Below, in pieces: positions 38,461 through 49,773 of a stretch of 64,000 bases of DNA. Below the pieces are notes generated by a model that saw nothing but the letters and a program-made list of their open reading frames with translations, did no database searches and was not told the origin of the DNA. Position 1 is the first letter of the stretch, and the number at the start of each line of letters is the position of its first letter. This DNA comes from Christensenellaceae bacterium Phil1 (lineage in GTDB: Bacteria > Bacillota > Clostridia > Christensenellales > CAG-138), in the NCBI GenBank assembly GCA_001940855.1, contig MSGS01000009.1, forward strand, positions 1-64,000, written 5' to 3'. Both the position numbers and the translations under genes were made by a program.

Positions 38461-39909
38461 CTATTCTACCCTTTCTATCAAGGTGCACTCCCTTGTCTGC
38501 TCGTCTATTTCGCTTATTTCAAGGCCTCTTGCGCCGTTGCCCTTCTTCCATGTTTTATGGAGAACAAAGTACAGCTTCCCGTTGGCGCGGATGTTTGCGG
38601 CAAAGCCTATAATATACGGCTCGTCCGTTTCAACCCCGTTTTCATCCGTTCTGTTTCGGATAGCTTCCGCCGGACCAGGCTTATCAACGTATTCATAGTC
38701 CGTGCCTAATATGCGCCGCCATGCTTCGCACTGTTCAAAGCATTCCTTCGCCGCCTCGGTATGCTCCTTTTCCATGGCAGCCATATCCCTTTGGCTTTCT
38801 ATCTCCTGCCGATTTCTCTCAGTCGCATCTTTATCGAGTTCTATCTTCAATTCTGTTATGTTCAGCTTTTCGTCCGCCTTAGCGTCTATGTTGTATTCTT
38901 CCCCGTTTGAAAAAACCAAAGTGCGCTCCAAATGCGGGCTTGACGGCAGCGAATAGCCGTAATCGCCAACGTCATAGTAGATTTCCATATATGAATCTAT
39001 CCTGTAATATCCGTCCGGGTCAACATAAAACGGGTCCATCCAGCCGCTTTCGTCGTAGCCTATCTGTCCGTTCCATTTTTCGCGCCCGTATATAAGGTTA
39101 ATGTATTCTTCGCTGTTCTCAACGTTTGCGATAAGCTTGGCCTTGCGCTCCGCCGCGGCCTTGTTGGCCCTGTCCATAGCAACCCTGTCTGTTATGGCTA
39201 TCGCAATGATTATTGCCGCCGCCGCAAAGCCGGCTATGGCCCAGTTGCGCTGCACGCGGCGAAAATGCTCCTCATCTTCCCAATATTTGTTTTTCCATGC
39301 CAGCTCGTTGCCGTGCTTGCCAAGATAGAAACTCATGAATATGCCCACTATCGGTATAAAGCATAAAAACGCCTGATACACCCTGTTTCCTATTCCCCAC
39401 CATACCGGCAGCAGGAACGCGCCCCAGTTCCATTTATCCCGTATGCCTATCGGCACATAGCGGCAACGCTGCCCCATGCCCGATTCGTTGCCCTCGTCCG
39501 CCTTGGGCAGCGGCAGCGGGTTCGGTATCATTTTGGGGCGCGCGGCATATGCGCGGCAGCGGTTGGCCAGTTCCTCTATGCTGTCCGCATCGTCGGCATT
39601 TATGCCGCTTAGTATGCGCTCCGTTTCATTTGCAATTTTGCTTTCGCTCTCCGCCGCCTGCCGCCTTTCGGCAACTATCTGCGGAATAAGCCCAGGCTCC
39701 GCCTGCATGGAGCGTATAGCCTCCACGCTGAAGCCAAGTTCCCTCAGCGTTGCCACGGCCTTCAGCCTTGCTATGTCCGTTTCGTCAAATTCGGTATATT
39801 CCCTTCCGTTGCGCCATTGGCCGTGCGGCGCAATAAGCCCCTTTTCCATATAATAGCGCACGGTGCGCTCGGTAAGCCCCGTCCGTTCCGTAACCTCTTT
39901 CATCTTCAT
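38461..39909 (-). CDS. MerR-family HTH protein fused to membrane region and large C-terminal domain
   Basis: MKMKEVTERTGLTERTVRYYMEKGLIAP; two to three TM segments (FLCFIPIVGIFMSFYLG, WAIAGFAAAAIIIAIAI). Confidence 0.8.
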   Translation of the reverse strand: MKMKEVTERTGLTERTVRYYMEKGLIAPHGQWRNGREYTEFDETDIARLKAVATLRELGFSVEAIRSMQAEPGLIPQIVAERRQAAESESKIANETERILSGINADDADSIEELANRCRAYAARPKMIPNPLPLPKADEGNESGMGQRCRYVPIGIRDKWNWGAFLLPVWWGIGNRVYQAFLCFIPIVGIFMSFYLGKHGNELAWKNKYWEDEEHFRRVQRNWAIAGFAAAAIIIAIAITDRVAMDRANKAAAERKAKLIANVENSEEYINLIYGREKWNGQIGYDESGWMDPFYVDPDGYYRIDSYMEIYYDVGDYGYSLPSSPHLERTLVFSNGEEYNIDAKADEKLNITELKIELDKDATERNRQEIESQRDMAAMEKEHTEAAKECFEQCEAWRRILGTDYEYVDKPGPAEAIRNRTDENGVETDEPYIIGFAANIRANGKLYFVLHKTWKKGNGARGLEISEIDEQTRECTLIERVE

Positions 39910-39962
39910 GGCAAATACCCTCCGTTTCTAATGATACCATACATTCTTACGCAGGGTAAGTG

Positions 39963-40385
39963 TCAACACTTTTCCTGAAAAATATCGCCTTCTATGCCTA
40001 TTATGTCCCCAAACGCTATGCTGCCGCCGCCCGTTATACAAACCGCGCGCGCGTATGCGTCAACCCGCCTTACGCAGACCTGCTCCGTAACATACGCGCC
40101 GCCCTGCTTTCGCTCGTCCGGCACAAAGTGCGTTATGCAAACCACGGGCCGCTCCTTTACGCAGCCGCGAAGGAGATTCAGCTTTTCGTCAAGCCGCTGC
40201 TGCTCCTGCTCGTCCAGCTCTATGCGCTCGTCCGTAACCCGTGCGGACTCGCTCAGCGCCGCTTCATATCCCGTCAGCGCGGAAAACGGCGAGAACTGCG
40301 CCGCGCGGTCGCTTTGGCTCATGCGCTGATGCCGCGTGGACACATGATGCGGCATATTTATAATGTCGTCATATTTGCCGCTCAT
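39963..40385 (-). CDS. YolD-like protein
   Basis: DDIINMPHHVSTRHQRMSQSDRAAQFSPFSALTGYEAAL; coupled to the Y-family polymerase. Confidence 0.85.
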   Translation of the reverse strand: MSGKYDDIINMPHHVSTRHQRMSQSDRAAQFSPFSALTGYEAALSESARVTDERIELDEQEQQRLDEKLNLLRGCVKERPVVCITHFVPDERKQGGAYVTEQVCVRRVDAYARAVCITGGGSIAFGDIIGIEGDIFQEKC

Positions 40386-41893
40386 TCCCTGTGTCCCCCT
40401 ATTTGATGGTTGCGTTCGCGCGCGGTTGCCCCCTCTTTCAGATTCATGCCCTTGAGTATAGCATTTTTGCCGAATTTTTTCTTTATGGCAAGCATGGCCT
40501 TCTGCGCCTGTCTTTCGCGCGCCAGTTCCGCCTGCTTCTCGCTTTCGGCTGCCGCGTCGCAGAACAGGCTCATCTGCTGCGCGCGCGGCCTGGCGTTCAG
40601 CTCCGCCTCCCGCTCTATTCCGTTTGCGCATACGGTTATGCGCCGCACCAGCAGCCCCTTATCCGCTATCCTATCGAATATGCCGAGTATGGCTTCGGTT
40701 ATCAGCCTTGTGCTTGCCGTGGGCTTTTCAAGGTTCGCGCTGCCGTGCGCCTGTTTTGGTATGCTCCGCCCGTAGCGGTCGCGCACTACTTCGCCGGAAT
40801 AATGCCGCCTGCGTTCGGCGTCCTTTATGTTTTCTATGTCGTAGCCTATATACAGCGCCATCTGCTGCGCCACAAGGCCCTTATCCACCAATTCAAGCGC
40901 CATGTTCTCCGCCATTTCGCGCACGACTATGCGCGTTTTAGTGTTGGTATACGGGCATTGCAGCACCTGACCGCTGTTTATGCTGCGCGAGGACGGCTTA
41001 TATGCCTTTATGTCCGCTATGGTGCAGCTTTCCCAGCCCCACGCATGGTCTATCAGCAGCTCCGCGTTCACACCGAACAGCTTATACAGCAGTTCTTCAT
41101 TATAATATTCATTCGGCTTACCGACAGAGCAGCGCGCAACGTCCCCCATGGTATGCAGTCCAACGGAACTCAGTCTTCGTTCATACCCGCCGCCGACGCG
41201 CCAGAAATCCGTTATAGGAGTATGCTCCCAAAGCGTGCGGCGGTAGCTCATTTCGTCAAGTTCCGCTATGCGCACGCCGTTCTTATCCGGCTCGGTATGC
41301 TTCGCGCCTATGTCCATGGCTATTTTGGCAAGATAAAGATTGGTGCCTATGCCCGCCGTGGCCGTAACGCCCGTGTTTTTCAGCACGTCAAGTATAAGCC
41401 GCATTGCAAATTCGCGCGCAGTAAGGCAGTATTTTGAAAGATACGGCGTTGCGTCTATAAAAACCTCGTCTATTGAATAAACGTGTATATCGTCCGGCGC
41501 AACATATTTAAGATAGGTATTATATACACGGGTGCTGTACTGCATATAATAACTCATTCGCGGCTTGGCTATTATGTATTCCACCTTCAGCGCAGGGTCG
41601 TTTTTCAGTTCATCCGCGTCGCACGATTCGCCGCTGAACTGCTTGCGCGGCGCCTTCGCGCGGCGTAGTGCATTTACCTCCTTCACCCGCTCCACGGCCT
41701 CAAACAGCCGCGCCCGCCCGCTTATGCCGTATGCCTTCAGCGCTGGTGACACCGCAAGGCATATCGTTTTTTCAGTCCTGCTTTCGTCCGCAACGACAAG
41801 ATTTGTTTTGAGCGGATCAAGCCCGCGTTCCACGCATTCTACCGATGCAAAGAAAGACTTTAAGTCTATGGCTATATATGTTTTGTCGTTCAT
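40382..41893 (-). CDS. Y-family DNA polymerase (DinB/UmuC-like)
   Basis: YIAIDLKSFFASVECVERGLDPLKTNLVVAD; YSIDEVFIDATPYL. Confidence 0.93.
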   Translation of the reverse strand: MNDKTYIAIDLKSFFASVECVERGLDPLKTNLVVADESRTEKTICLAVSPALKAYGISGRARLFEAVERVKEVNALRRAKAPRKQFSGESCDADELKNDPALKVEYIIAKPRMSYYMQYSTRVYNTYLKYVAPDDIHVYSIDEVFIDATPYLSKYCLTAREFAMRLILDVLKNTGVTATAGIGTNLYLAKIAMDIGAKHTEPDKNGVRIAELDEMSYRRTLWEHTPITDFWRVGGGYERRLSSVGLHTMGDVARCSVGKPNEYYNEELLYKLFGVNAELLIDHAWGWESCTIADIKAYKPSSRSINSGQVLQCPYTNTKTRIVVREMAENMALELVDKGLVAQQMALYIGYDIENIKDAERRRHYSGEVVRDRYGRSIPKQAHGSANLEKPTASTRLITEAILGIFDRIADKGLLVRRITVCANGIEREAELNARPRAQQMSLFCDAAAESEKQAELARERQAQKAMLAIKKKFGKNAILKGMNLKEGATARERNHQIGGHRE

Positions 41894-41916
41894 AGTCGTC
41901 CTCCTTCGCGCATGCA

Positions 41917-41940
41917 GAACGTATGTTTGCATTCAGTATA
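41917..41940 (-). promoter_or_regulatory. Candidate LexA (SOS) box next to extended -10 promoter of dinB-yolD
   Basis: GAACGTATGTTT (41917-41928) vs B. subtilis-type GAACATATGTTC, 10/12; minus-strand TGGTATACT (-10 at 41935-41940). Confidence 0.55.
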
Positions 41941-42058
41941 CCACAGCTTTGCCGTCCGCGCCATAGGTTTATTCATGAAAGTTTGCTTTTCTTATTCCGA
42001 GTATGATGATATACTTTAATAGGAAATGGATAAAACATTAACTTTAGGAGGTAAATAT

Positions 42059-43486
42059 ATGAAGGTTTCAGCCAGCGCCTTTTTGCAGGGCAAAAAACCG
42101 GCGCTGAAAGAGCTGCTGAATAAGCTGCTCAGCGAATATGAATATGCAAGCATTCTTGGGCAGGACAGCGTAGCCAAGAACTATACCGTATCCGCCGGCG
42201 GCACAAATGCATCACAGGACAATGTGCTTACAAAGCGCGGCTTCATCGTGCGCGTTATGGACAAAAACGGCTACGGCGAATATTCTTTCAGCGATATTGA
42301 CGAAAGCGCTATCGATTCAATATGTATATCAATACGCGAAGGCATAGCGCAGCTTAATTCGTTGCCGAACGGCGTATCCTTCATGGAAAAGGGTATCCCT
42401 GCAGACGAAGCGGCCACGCTTGCCGCAGCCAGCGAATATGAACTGCATCCATCTAAGCTTGGCGATAAGGAAATAATTTCCCGCCTTACCGCGCTTAGGG
42501 AAAAGGGCGTGGCAACAGACGAGCGTATGGTGGATTTCTATGTTGCTTTCTCCTATCAGGAAATACACAAGCTGTTCCTTTCCGCAAATCGCGACCTGAT
42601 GCAGGATCTGCTTTGGTCAAGCGGTGCGCTGATGGGCATGGCCCGCAAGGGGGAGGAAATAAAAACTTCCTACCGCGGATGCAGCATGCAGGGCGGCGCG
42701 GAACTGATATACAAGCTTGACGCGGACATTGAAAACGTTGCAAAAACCACGCTGGAGCTGCTGGACTGCGAACCAATAATCCCCGGCGAATACGAATGCA
42801 TTTGTGATCCTGACGTTACGGGCATGATAGTCCACGAAGCGTTCGGCCACGGCGTGGAGATGGACATGTTCGTTAAGGACAGGGCGCTTGCGCAAAGCTA
42901 CGTTGGCAAGCAGGTTGCAAGCGAACTCGTTACGATGCACGACGGCGCATGCGTTGGCGACCAGACCGGCAGCTATTTCTTCGACGATGAAGGTACGCTT
43001 GCACACGACACCATAATAATAGACCACGGCATACTGAAAACCGGCATAAGCGACATACGCTCAGCCGAGGCGCTTTCCACCCCGCCCACGGGCAACGGCA
43101 GGCGCGAAAGCTTTGAGCGCAAGGCATACACCCGCATGACCAACACCTTCTTTGAAGGCAGCAAGGACAAGGTGGAGGACATGATAGCCTCCATCAAATA
43201 CGGTTTCCTGCTGGAAGAACCCACGTCCGGCATGGAGGATCCAAAAAACTGGGGCATACAATGCATGGTGTCCATCGCGCGCGAAATAAAGGACGGCAAG
43301 CTGACCGGCAAGATATTCTCCCCCATAGTGCTTACGGGTTATGTGCCGGATCTTCTCAAGTCCATAACCATGATGAGCGGGGATGTTAAGCTTGCGGGCG
43401 GCGGCTTCTGCGGCAAGGGATACAAAGAATGGGTAAAGGTATCCGACGGCGGCCCGTACATAAAGGCCAAAATACGCCTGGGTTAA
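42059..43486 (+). CDS. tldD: TldD-family metalloprotease
   Basis: GMIVHEAFGHGVEMDMF HExxxH; SD GGAGG before ATG 42059. Confidence 0.92.
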   Translation: MKVSASAFLQGKKPALKELLNKLLSEYEYASILGQDSVAKNYTVSAGGTNASQDNVLTKRGFIVRVMDKNGYGEYSFSDIDESAIDSICISIREGIAQLNSLPNGVSFMEKGIPADEAATLAAASEYELHPSKLGDKEIISRLTALREKGVATDERMVDFYVAFSYQEIHKLFLSANRDLMQDLLWSSGALMGMARKGEEIKTSYRGCSMQGGAELIYKLDADIENVAKTTLELLDCEPIIPGEYECICDPDVTGMIVHEAFGHGVEMDMFVKDRALAQSYVGKQVASELVTMHDGACVGDQTGSYFFDDEGTLAHDTIIIDHGILKTGISDIRSAEALSTPPTGNGRRESFERKAYTRMTNTFFEGSKDKVEDMIASIKYGFLLEEPTSGMEDPKNWGIQCMVSIAREIKDGKLTGKIFSPIVLTGYVPDLLKSITMMSGDVKLAGGGFCGKGYKEWVKVSDGGPYIKAKIRLG

Positions 43487-43498
43487 GGAGGAAAAGCC

Positions 43499-44770
43499 AT
43501 GAAACAAGCCATACTGAATGCGCTAAGCGCGCTGAACATAAGCGATTACAGCATAACGGAGCAGCAGCGTTCATCCGCAGAGCTGTTCTTCATAAAAAAG
43601 CGGCTGGATATGCGCCGCGTTAAGGATACGCACGAATACAGCGTTACCGTATACAATGTTTTTGAAGAGGACGGCAAAAAATTCCGCGGCAGCAGCACCG
43701 TTATTCTGTTCCCCGGAACGGAAGCGGCGGAAATAACAAGGCAGCTTTATGATGCGTACAACGCCGCAGGCTACGTTAAGAATCCGTATTACGACCTTTA
43801 CGAAGGCCCTAAGGAAGCCGTTAAGGAAGTGCCTTCCACCCTGTCCGTGCACACGCTCAGCCAGAATGCGGAGCTGATGGCGGCGGCGCTTTTCGCGGCG
43901 GATACGCGGGAGGATGCATGGCTCAACAGCGCGGAAATATTCGCCTGCCGCGACCATATTTCGATTTTCGCATCAACCGGCACGGATGTATCATACGTCA
44001 AATACAGCTGCAAGGGCGAATTTGTTGCGCAGGCTAAGGAGCCGCAGGACGTGGAGCAGTATTTCTCGTTTACATATAACGACCTTGATACCGATGCCCT
44101 TACCGACAAAGTGCGCCATGCGCTCGATGCCGTTTGCGACCGCGCGCATGCAACCGACTGCCCAGAAGCGGGAACATACGACGTTGTGCTCAGCGACCGC
44201 CACATGGCCACGCTGATGGAGCTTTACGTTACGCGTTCGCGCGCGGCAATGATCTACCCGCATTATTCGGATTGGGAAATAGGTACGGCGGCGCAGGGCG
44301 AGGTAACCACGGGCGAAGCGCTGAACGTAACGCTTATGCCGCACGTTCCGTATTCTCCGGAGGGCATACCCATGCGCGAGCGCACGCTGCTCAAGGACGG
44401 CACCGTGCAATACATACACGGCACAACGCGCTTCTGCCGCTACCTTGGCATAGAACCCACAGGCGATTATTTCAACACTAAATTGGACAACGGCACGGTA
44501 AGCTTTGATGAACTGAAGAAGGGCTGCCTGTACCCCGTCTCCTTCTCCGATTTCCAGATGGACCCAATGGACGGCCATTTCGGCGGGGAAATACGCCTTG
44601 CATACCTTTACACCGAATCAGGTGTAAAGCTGCTTACCGGCGGCAGCATAAACGGCAGCATGTTCGATAAGCAGGGCATGCTAACCTTCTCCCGCGAACG
44701 CTATACCGACGCCGATTATTCCGGCCCCTTCGCCGTGCGCATAAAAGGCGTGAACGTGTCGGGGAAATAA
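43499..44770 (+). CDS. TldE/PmbA-like protein
   Basis: Paired with TldD; LDNGTVSFDELKKG... lacks HExxH. Confidence 0.8.
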   Translation: MKQAILNALSALNISDYSITEQQRSSAELFFIKKRLDMRRVKDTHEYSVTVYNVFEEDGKKFRGSSTVILFPGTEAAEITRQLYDAYNAAGYVKNPYYDLYEGPKEAVKEVPSTLSVHTLSQNAELMAAALFAADTREDAWLNSAEIFACRDHISIFASTGTDVSYVKYSCKGEFVAQAKEPQDVEQYFSFTYNDLDTDALTDKVRHALDAVCDRAHATDCPEAGTYDVVLSDRHMATLMELYVTRSRAAMIYPHYSDWEIGTAAQGEVTTGEALNVTLMPHVPYSPEGIPMRERTLLKDGTVQYIHGTTRFCRYLGIEPTGDYFNTKLDNGTVSFDELKKGCLYPVSFSDFQMDPMDGHFGGEIRLAYLYTESGVKLLTGGSINGSMFDKQGMLTFSRERYTDADYSGPFAVRIKGVNVSGK

Positions 44771-44950
44771 GCCCGAAATCCAGCAATATAAGCAGCCGCA
44801 GGCCCTAACCGGCTACGGCTGCTTTATGCATATATAAATGCCATTATATACCAAATAATATCAAAATTCTTCATTCAGCTATTGCGTTTTTTCGGAATTT
44901 GATATATCCTATTAGATGTTACATGGTAGACTTTTATTCACGGAGGACGC

Positions 44951-45976
44951 ATGGATAAAATTCGTCTTGGACGCACAGAATTGATGGTCACCGCCTGCTC
45001 TTTCGGCGCGCTGCCCGTGCAGAGGCGCGGCGTTGAGGACGCGGTAAAGCTGCTGAGAAAGGCTTACGACGGCGGCATCAATTACTTTGACACCGCCAAC
45101 ATGTATACAGACAGCGAGATGAAGCTCGGACTTGCGCTCAGCGACGTTAGGCACAATATAGTCATTTCCACCAAGTCCGGCGGGAAGGACAAGGCCACCG
45201 TTACAGCCCATATTGAGAACAGCCTGCGTATGCTGAAAACGGATTATATAGACCTGTTCCAGTTCCATAATCCCGCCGCCATGCCCATGCCGGACGATGA
45301 AAACGGCCCCTATGCCGCCGCGCTTGAAGCCAAGAAAAAGGGCTACATTCGCCACATAGGCATAACCAACCACCGGCTCAAGCTTGCCCAAAGCTGCATA
45401 GACAGCGGCCTGTTTGAAACGATGCAGTTCCCCTTTAGCTATATCGGCACGGCCGAGGAAATAGACCTGGCACGCCGCTGCAAAAAGGCGGACATGGGCT
45501 TCATAGCCATGAAGGGACTTGCGGGCGGCCTGCTCAACAACGCAAAGGCCTGCATGAACTTCATCAAGCAATACGACAATGTTGTTCCCATTTGGGGAAT
45601 ACAGACCGAAGAAGAGTTGGACGAATGGCTGGCGCTCGAAAATGCGGGCGACTTTGCCATTACCGATGAAATAAAGGCCATTATAGAGCGCGACCGCAAG
45701 GAGCTTTGCGGTAACTTCTGCCGCAGCTGCGGATACTGCCTGCCCTGCCCTGCCGGGATAGACATTCCCCAGGCCGCACGCATGAGCCGCCTGCTCCGCC
45801 GTTCTCCCTATAAGCCATATATGTCCGACGAGTGGCACAAAAAGATGCACATGATAGACGATTGCCGCGGCTGCGGCGCGTGCGCATCCCGTTGCCCATA
45901 TGGGCTGAATACGCCCAAGTTGCTCAAGGAAATGCTTGCCGATTACGACGAGTTTTACGCAGAGCATAAGGATTAA
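44951..45976 (+). CDS. Aldo/keto reductase with 4Fe-4S domain
   Basis: RLGRTELMVTACSFGALPVQRR; CGNFCRSCGYCLPCPAGIDIP, CRGCGACASRCPYGL. Confidence 0.92.
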   Translation: MDKIRLGRTELMVTACSFGALPVQRRGVEDAVKLLRKAYDGGINYFDTANMYTDSEMKLGLALSDVRHNIVISTKSGGKDKATVTAHIENSLRMLKTDYIDLFQFHNPAAMPMPDDENGPYAAALEAKKKGYIRHIGITNHRLKLAQSCIDSGLFETMQFPFSYIGTAEEIDLARRCKKADMGFIAMKGLAGGLLNNAKACMNFIKQYDNVVPIWGIQTEEELDEWLALENAGDFAITDEIKAIIERDRKELCGNFCRSCGYCLPCPAGIDIPQAARMSRLLRRSPYKPYMSDEWHKKMHMIDDCRGCGACASRCPYGLNTPKLLKEMLADYDEFYAEHKD

Positions 45977-46032
45977 TCACGCCAGTTTCCGCCTGCTGTG
46001 TGACCCCCCTCCCGCCGCAGGCAGTTTATCGT

Positions 46033-46070
46033 CCGGAGTCGTTCCTTAACCGCAGAACGGCTCCGGTTTT
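46033..46070 (+). terminator. Intrinsic terminator
   Basis: CCGGAGTCGTTC...GAACGGCTCCGG-TTTTTATT. Confidence 0.8.
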
Positions 46071-46142
46071 TATTTGCTCTTTCTTTTATTGGCGTTATCT
46101 GATAGAATTCTAATATAAACATGTAATAAGGTGATTTAATAT

Positions 46143-47294
46143 ATGGCACGCAAAAAATCTCTGCTCGTAATGCTTAGGCCCCAGCTTATATTGATAGGCA
46201 CAATAATACTCGGCGTGGGCATATTTGCCCTGTGCTACAATGCGGGCGGAGTAAATATGCTGAGCGACCCGCAATTTGCCCCGGCGGATACGCAGCCAGC
46301 GGCAAGCCCGCTGCCGGACGAGTCCCCCGCCGTTTCCGATTCGCCACAGCCCACAGAAACGCCAAAGCCTTCAACAACGGGCAGGCTGATACCCTATTAT
46401 GCCGAAAACGGCATGTGGGGATACAAAAACACATCAGGCCAAGTTGTCATAGAAGCCATGTTCTCCGATGCCAATGAGTTCGATGGCGAAATTGCCTTTG
46501 CTGCACAGAGTAGCATGTGGGGGCTTATCAATCGCTCCGGCGCATGGGTAGTGGAGCCTGTATGGGGCAGCGTGCGCAGCTTCAGCGAGGATAAGGCAGC
46601 CGTTGAATCAGGCGACAGATGGGGCTATATAGACCGCACGGGCAAGCTGATAATAGACTATACTTACCGCGAAGTGGGCGATTTTCATTGCGGAAGGGCC
46701 ATGGCACGCTCCGGCTCCGAATACGGATTCATAGACATAAACGGTGACATTGCCGTATCCCAAAAATGGAGCGAAGTTAGCGACTACGGTGCGGACGTTG
46801 CATTCGCCCGTTCCTCAAGCGGCAACAGCTATATTATTGATAAGGTCGGTGAAAAGATAGCCACGCTGTCCTCCAAGCAATATGGCACGGCATACAGCGA
46901 AGGCTACGCCCTTATACGCGACGGCAGCGAGGTTTATTATTTCAACAGTAAGGCGCAGACGGCCTATAAAACCCGCTATCAGGACGGGCTCAGCTTCGTG
47001 GGCGGATATGCTGCGGTGCAGCTGGACGGCAAATGGGGATATATAGATACACGCGGCTCGCTTGAAATTGCCAATAAATACCGCGATGCGCGCTCCTTCT
47101 CAAACGGGCTTGCCGCCGTGCTGGATGACGAAACAGGGCTTTGGGGATACATAAGCACCTCCGGCGAATATGTTATTCATCCGCAGTTCGATACGGCAGA
47201 GCCGTTCAGCGAAGGCTATGCACTCGTAAGCCAGAACGGCGAATATTCGCTGATCAATAAGTCCGCAGAATTGACACACATGTATTTCAAATAA
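46143..47294 (+). CDS. WG-repeat-containing secreted/membrane protein
   Basis: N-terminal TM, PT-rich linker, repeats MWGYKNTSGQVVIEAMF / RWGYIDRTGKLIIDYTY / KWGYIDTRGSLEIANKY. Confidence 0.9.
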   Translation: MARKKSLLVMLRPQLILIGTIILGVGIFALCYNAGGVNMLSDPQFAPADTQPAASPLPDESPAVSDSPQPTETPKPSTTGRLIPYYAENGMWGYKNTSGQVVIEAMFSDANEFDGEIAFAAQSSMWGLINRSGAWVVEPVWGSVRSFSEDKAAVESGDRWGYIDRTGKLIIDYTYREVGDFHCGRAMARSGSEYGFIDINGDIAVSQKWSEVSDYGADVAFARSSSGNSYIIDKVGEKIATLSSKQYGTAYSEGYALIRDGSEVYYFNSKAQTAYKTRYQDGLSFVGGYAAVQLDGKWGYIDTRGSLEIANKYRDARSFSNGLAAVLDDETGLWGYISTSGEYVIHPQFDTAEPFSEGYALVSQNGEYSLINKSAELTHMYFK

Positions 47295-47491
47295 AGCCAC
47301 ACGGAATTTGTCCGCATTCAACACACACAAGTATATTTACAGCGAACAGGTCAAAGCAGCATTTTTGTTGTATTTGGCCTTTTATTTATATATGCCATTG
47401 ATTTTAGACGGATAAAACCGTATAATATGTCTGTACAGCGTGGACAGCGCGGTAACACATCTACAAAATAATTTATAGCGAGGTTTATGGT

Positions 47492-48532
47492 ATGCAGAAA
47501 ATGATGGATGCGCTTGTTAAACCGGAGCGTGCAAAAGGACTTATTCTTACCCAGGTACCCGTTCCCGAGCCGGGAATAGGCGAGGTGCTTATCAAAATAC
47601 ACAAAACTGCCATATGCGGCACGGATGTGCATATTTACAATTGGGACCCGTGGAGCCAGCAGCATATCAATCCGCCCATGGTAATAGGCCACGAATACGT
47701 TGGCGAAATCGCCGCGCTCGGCCCGGGCGTTACCGAATATAAAGTCGGCCAAATCGTTTCCGGCGAGGGGCACATAGTATGCGGCCATTGCCGCAACTGC
47801 CGCGCGGGCAACGGCCAATGGTGCAAGGAGACCAAGGGCGTGGGCGTGGACAGGCAGGGCGCGTTTGCGGAATACGTATGCATACCCAAGACCAATGTTA
47901 TACTTATGCCGGACGATATTCCGGAGGACATAATTTCCTTCTTTGACGCATACGGCAACGCCACGCACACCGCCACAATGTTCGACGTTGTGGGCGAGGA
48001 CGTGCTCATAACCGGCGCAGGCCCCATAGGCATGATGGCCGTTGGCATCTGCCGCCAGAACGGCGCGCGCAACATAATAGTGACCGACGTAAATGATTAC
48101 AGACTGAACATAGCAAAGCAGATGGGCGCCACCGCAACAGTAAACCTGACCCATGAAAAACTTGAGGATGCCATGGCTGCGCACAGGATGGTTGAAGGCT
48201 TTGACGTTGGCCTTGAAATGAGCGGCAACGGCAAGGCGCTCAATCAGCTGCTCAAGTCCATGCGCAACGGCGGCAAGGTGGCCCTGCTTGGCATAGCCGG
48301 CCCGGGCACGGTTATTGACTGGAACGACGTTATATTCAAGGGACTGAACATTCAGGGCATTTACGGCCGGAAGATGTTTGAAACCTGGTACAAGATGATA
48401 GCCATGATACAGGCGGGCCTTGACCTGACCCCAATAATAACGCACCGCTATCATTACACGGAATTTGAAAAGGGCTTTGAAGCCATGAACAGCGGCCATT
48501 CCGGAAAGGTAATACTTTCCTGGGAGAAATAA
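47492..48532 (+). CDS. tdh: L-threonine 3-dehydrogenase
   Basis: [33 protein letters not shown]. Confidence 0.95.
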   Translation: MQKMMDALVKPERAKGLILTQVPVPEPGIGEVLIKIHKTAICGTDVHIYNWDPWSQQHINPPMVIGHEYVGEIAALGPGVTEYKVGQIVSGEGHIVCGHCRNCRAGNGQWCKETKGVGVDRQGAFAEYVCIPKTNVILMPDDIPEDIISFFDAYGNATHTATMFDVVGEDVLITGAGPIGMMAVGICRQNGARNIIVTDVNDYRLNIAKQMGATATVNLTHEKLEDAMAAHRMVEGFDVGLEMSGNGKALNQLLKSMRNGGKVALLGIAGPGTVIDWNDVIFKGLNIQGIYGRKMFETWYKMIAMIQAGLDLTPIITHRYHYTEFEKGFEAMNSGHSGKVILSWEK

Positions 48533-48551
48533 AAAGGAGGAGCAAAGCACA

Positions 48552-49733
48552 ATGAAGAACGCATACGAGATCTACGCAAAAGAGCTTGAAGGCATCCGCG
48601 AGGCGGGAACGTACAAGGACGAGCGCATCATAACCACAGAGCAGCGCGCCCGTATAGACACCACCACCACGCACGGCGTGCTGAACATGTGCGCCAACAA
48701 CTATCTTGGCCTTTCCAACAACAAGGAGCTTATTGAAGCAGCCAAGGAAAGCTACGACAAATGGGGTTTCGGCCTTTCCAGCGTTCGCTTTATCTGCGGC
48801 ACGCAGGGCATACACAAGCAGCTTGAAAAGAAGCTCGCCGAGTTCGTAGGCACAGAGGACTGCATACTTTATTCCTCCTGCTTCGACGCAAACGGCGGCC
48901 TGTTTGAAACGCTTCTCGGCGCGGAGGACGCCATAATATCCGATGAGCTGAACCACGCCAGCATAATAGACGGCATTCGCCTTTGCAAGGCCAAGCGTTT
49001 CCGCTATAAGAACAACGACATGGCCGATCTTAAGGCTCAGCTTGAGGCCGCAAAGGATTGCCGCATAAAGCTTATAGCTACCGATGGCGTATTCAGCATG
49101 GATGGCTACATTGCCAACCTCCCCGCCATATGCGATTTGGCCGATGAATACGGCGCGCTCGTAATGGTGGACGATTCCCATGCAGTTGGCTTCATGGGCG
49201 AACACGGCCGCGGCACGGCGGAAGCCTGCGGCGTTATGGGCCGCGTGGACATAGTTACCGGTACGCTTGGCAAGGCCCTTGGCGGAGCGAGCGGCGGCTA
49301 CACCTGCGCAAAGAAGGAGATAATAGATCTACTCAGGCAGCGCAGCAGGCCGTATCTTTTCAGCAATGCGCTTGCCCCGGCCATATGCGCCGCCAGCTTG
49401 AAGGTGCTGGAGATGCTCACCACCTCCACCGCCCTTCGCGACAAGGTGCATGAAAACACGGCCTTCTTCCGCAGTGAGCTCGGCAAGCTTGGCTTCGATG
49501 TGCTGCCCGGCACGCACCCAATAGTGCCCGTTATGCTTTACGATGCCCGCACTGCGCAGGAATTTGCCGCGCGCATGCTTGAAAAGGGCGTGTATGTAAT
49601 AGGCTTCTGCTACCCCGTTGTGCCCATGGGCAAGGCGCGCATCCGTACGCAGGTCTCCGCAGGGCACAGTAAGGAAGACCTTGAATTTGCCGTCAAGTGC
49701 TTCAAGGAAGTCAAAGAGGAAATGGGACTGTAA
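48552..49733 (+). CDS. kbl: Glycine C-acetyltransferase (2-amino-3-ketobutyrate CoA ligase)
   Basis: [40 protein letters not shown] motif; follows tdh. Confidence 0.94.
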   Translation: MKNAYEIYAKELEGIREAGTYKDERIITTEQRARIDTTTTHGVLNMCANNYLGLSNNKELIEAAKESYDKWGFGLSSVRFICGTQGIHKQLEKKLAEFVGTEDCILYSSCFDANGGLFETLLGAEDAIISDELNHASIIDGIRLCKAKRFRYKNNDMADLKAQLEAAKDCRIKLIATDGVFSMDGYIANLPAICDLADEYGALVMVDDSHAVGFMGEHGRGTAEACGVMGRVDIVTGTLGKALGGASGGYTCAKKEIIDLLRQRSRPYLFSNALAPAICAASLKVLEMLTTSTALRDKVHENTAFFRSELGKLGFDVLPGTHPIVPVMLYDARTAQEFAARMLEKGVYVIGFCYPVVPMGKARIRTQVSAGHSKEDLEFAVKCFKEVKEEMGL

Positions 49734-49744
49734 ATCAAGCAACT

Positions 49745-49770
49745 AAAAAGGCGGCTCATGCCGCCTTTTT
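49745..49770. terminator. Bidirectional terminator between kbl and psuG
   Basis: AAAAAGGCGGC-tcat-GCCGCCTTTTT. Confidence 0.9.
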
Positions 49771-49773
49771 AAT

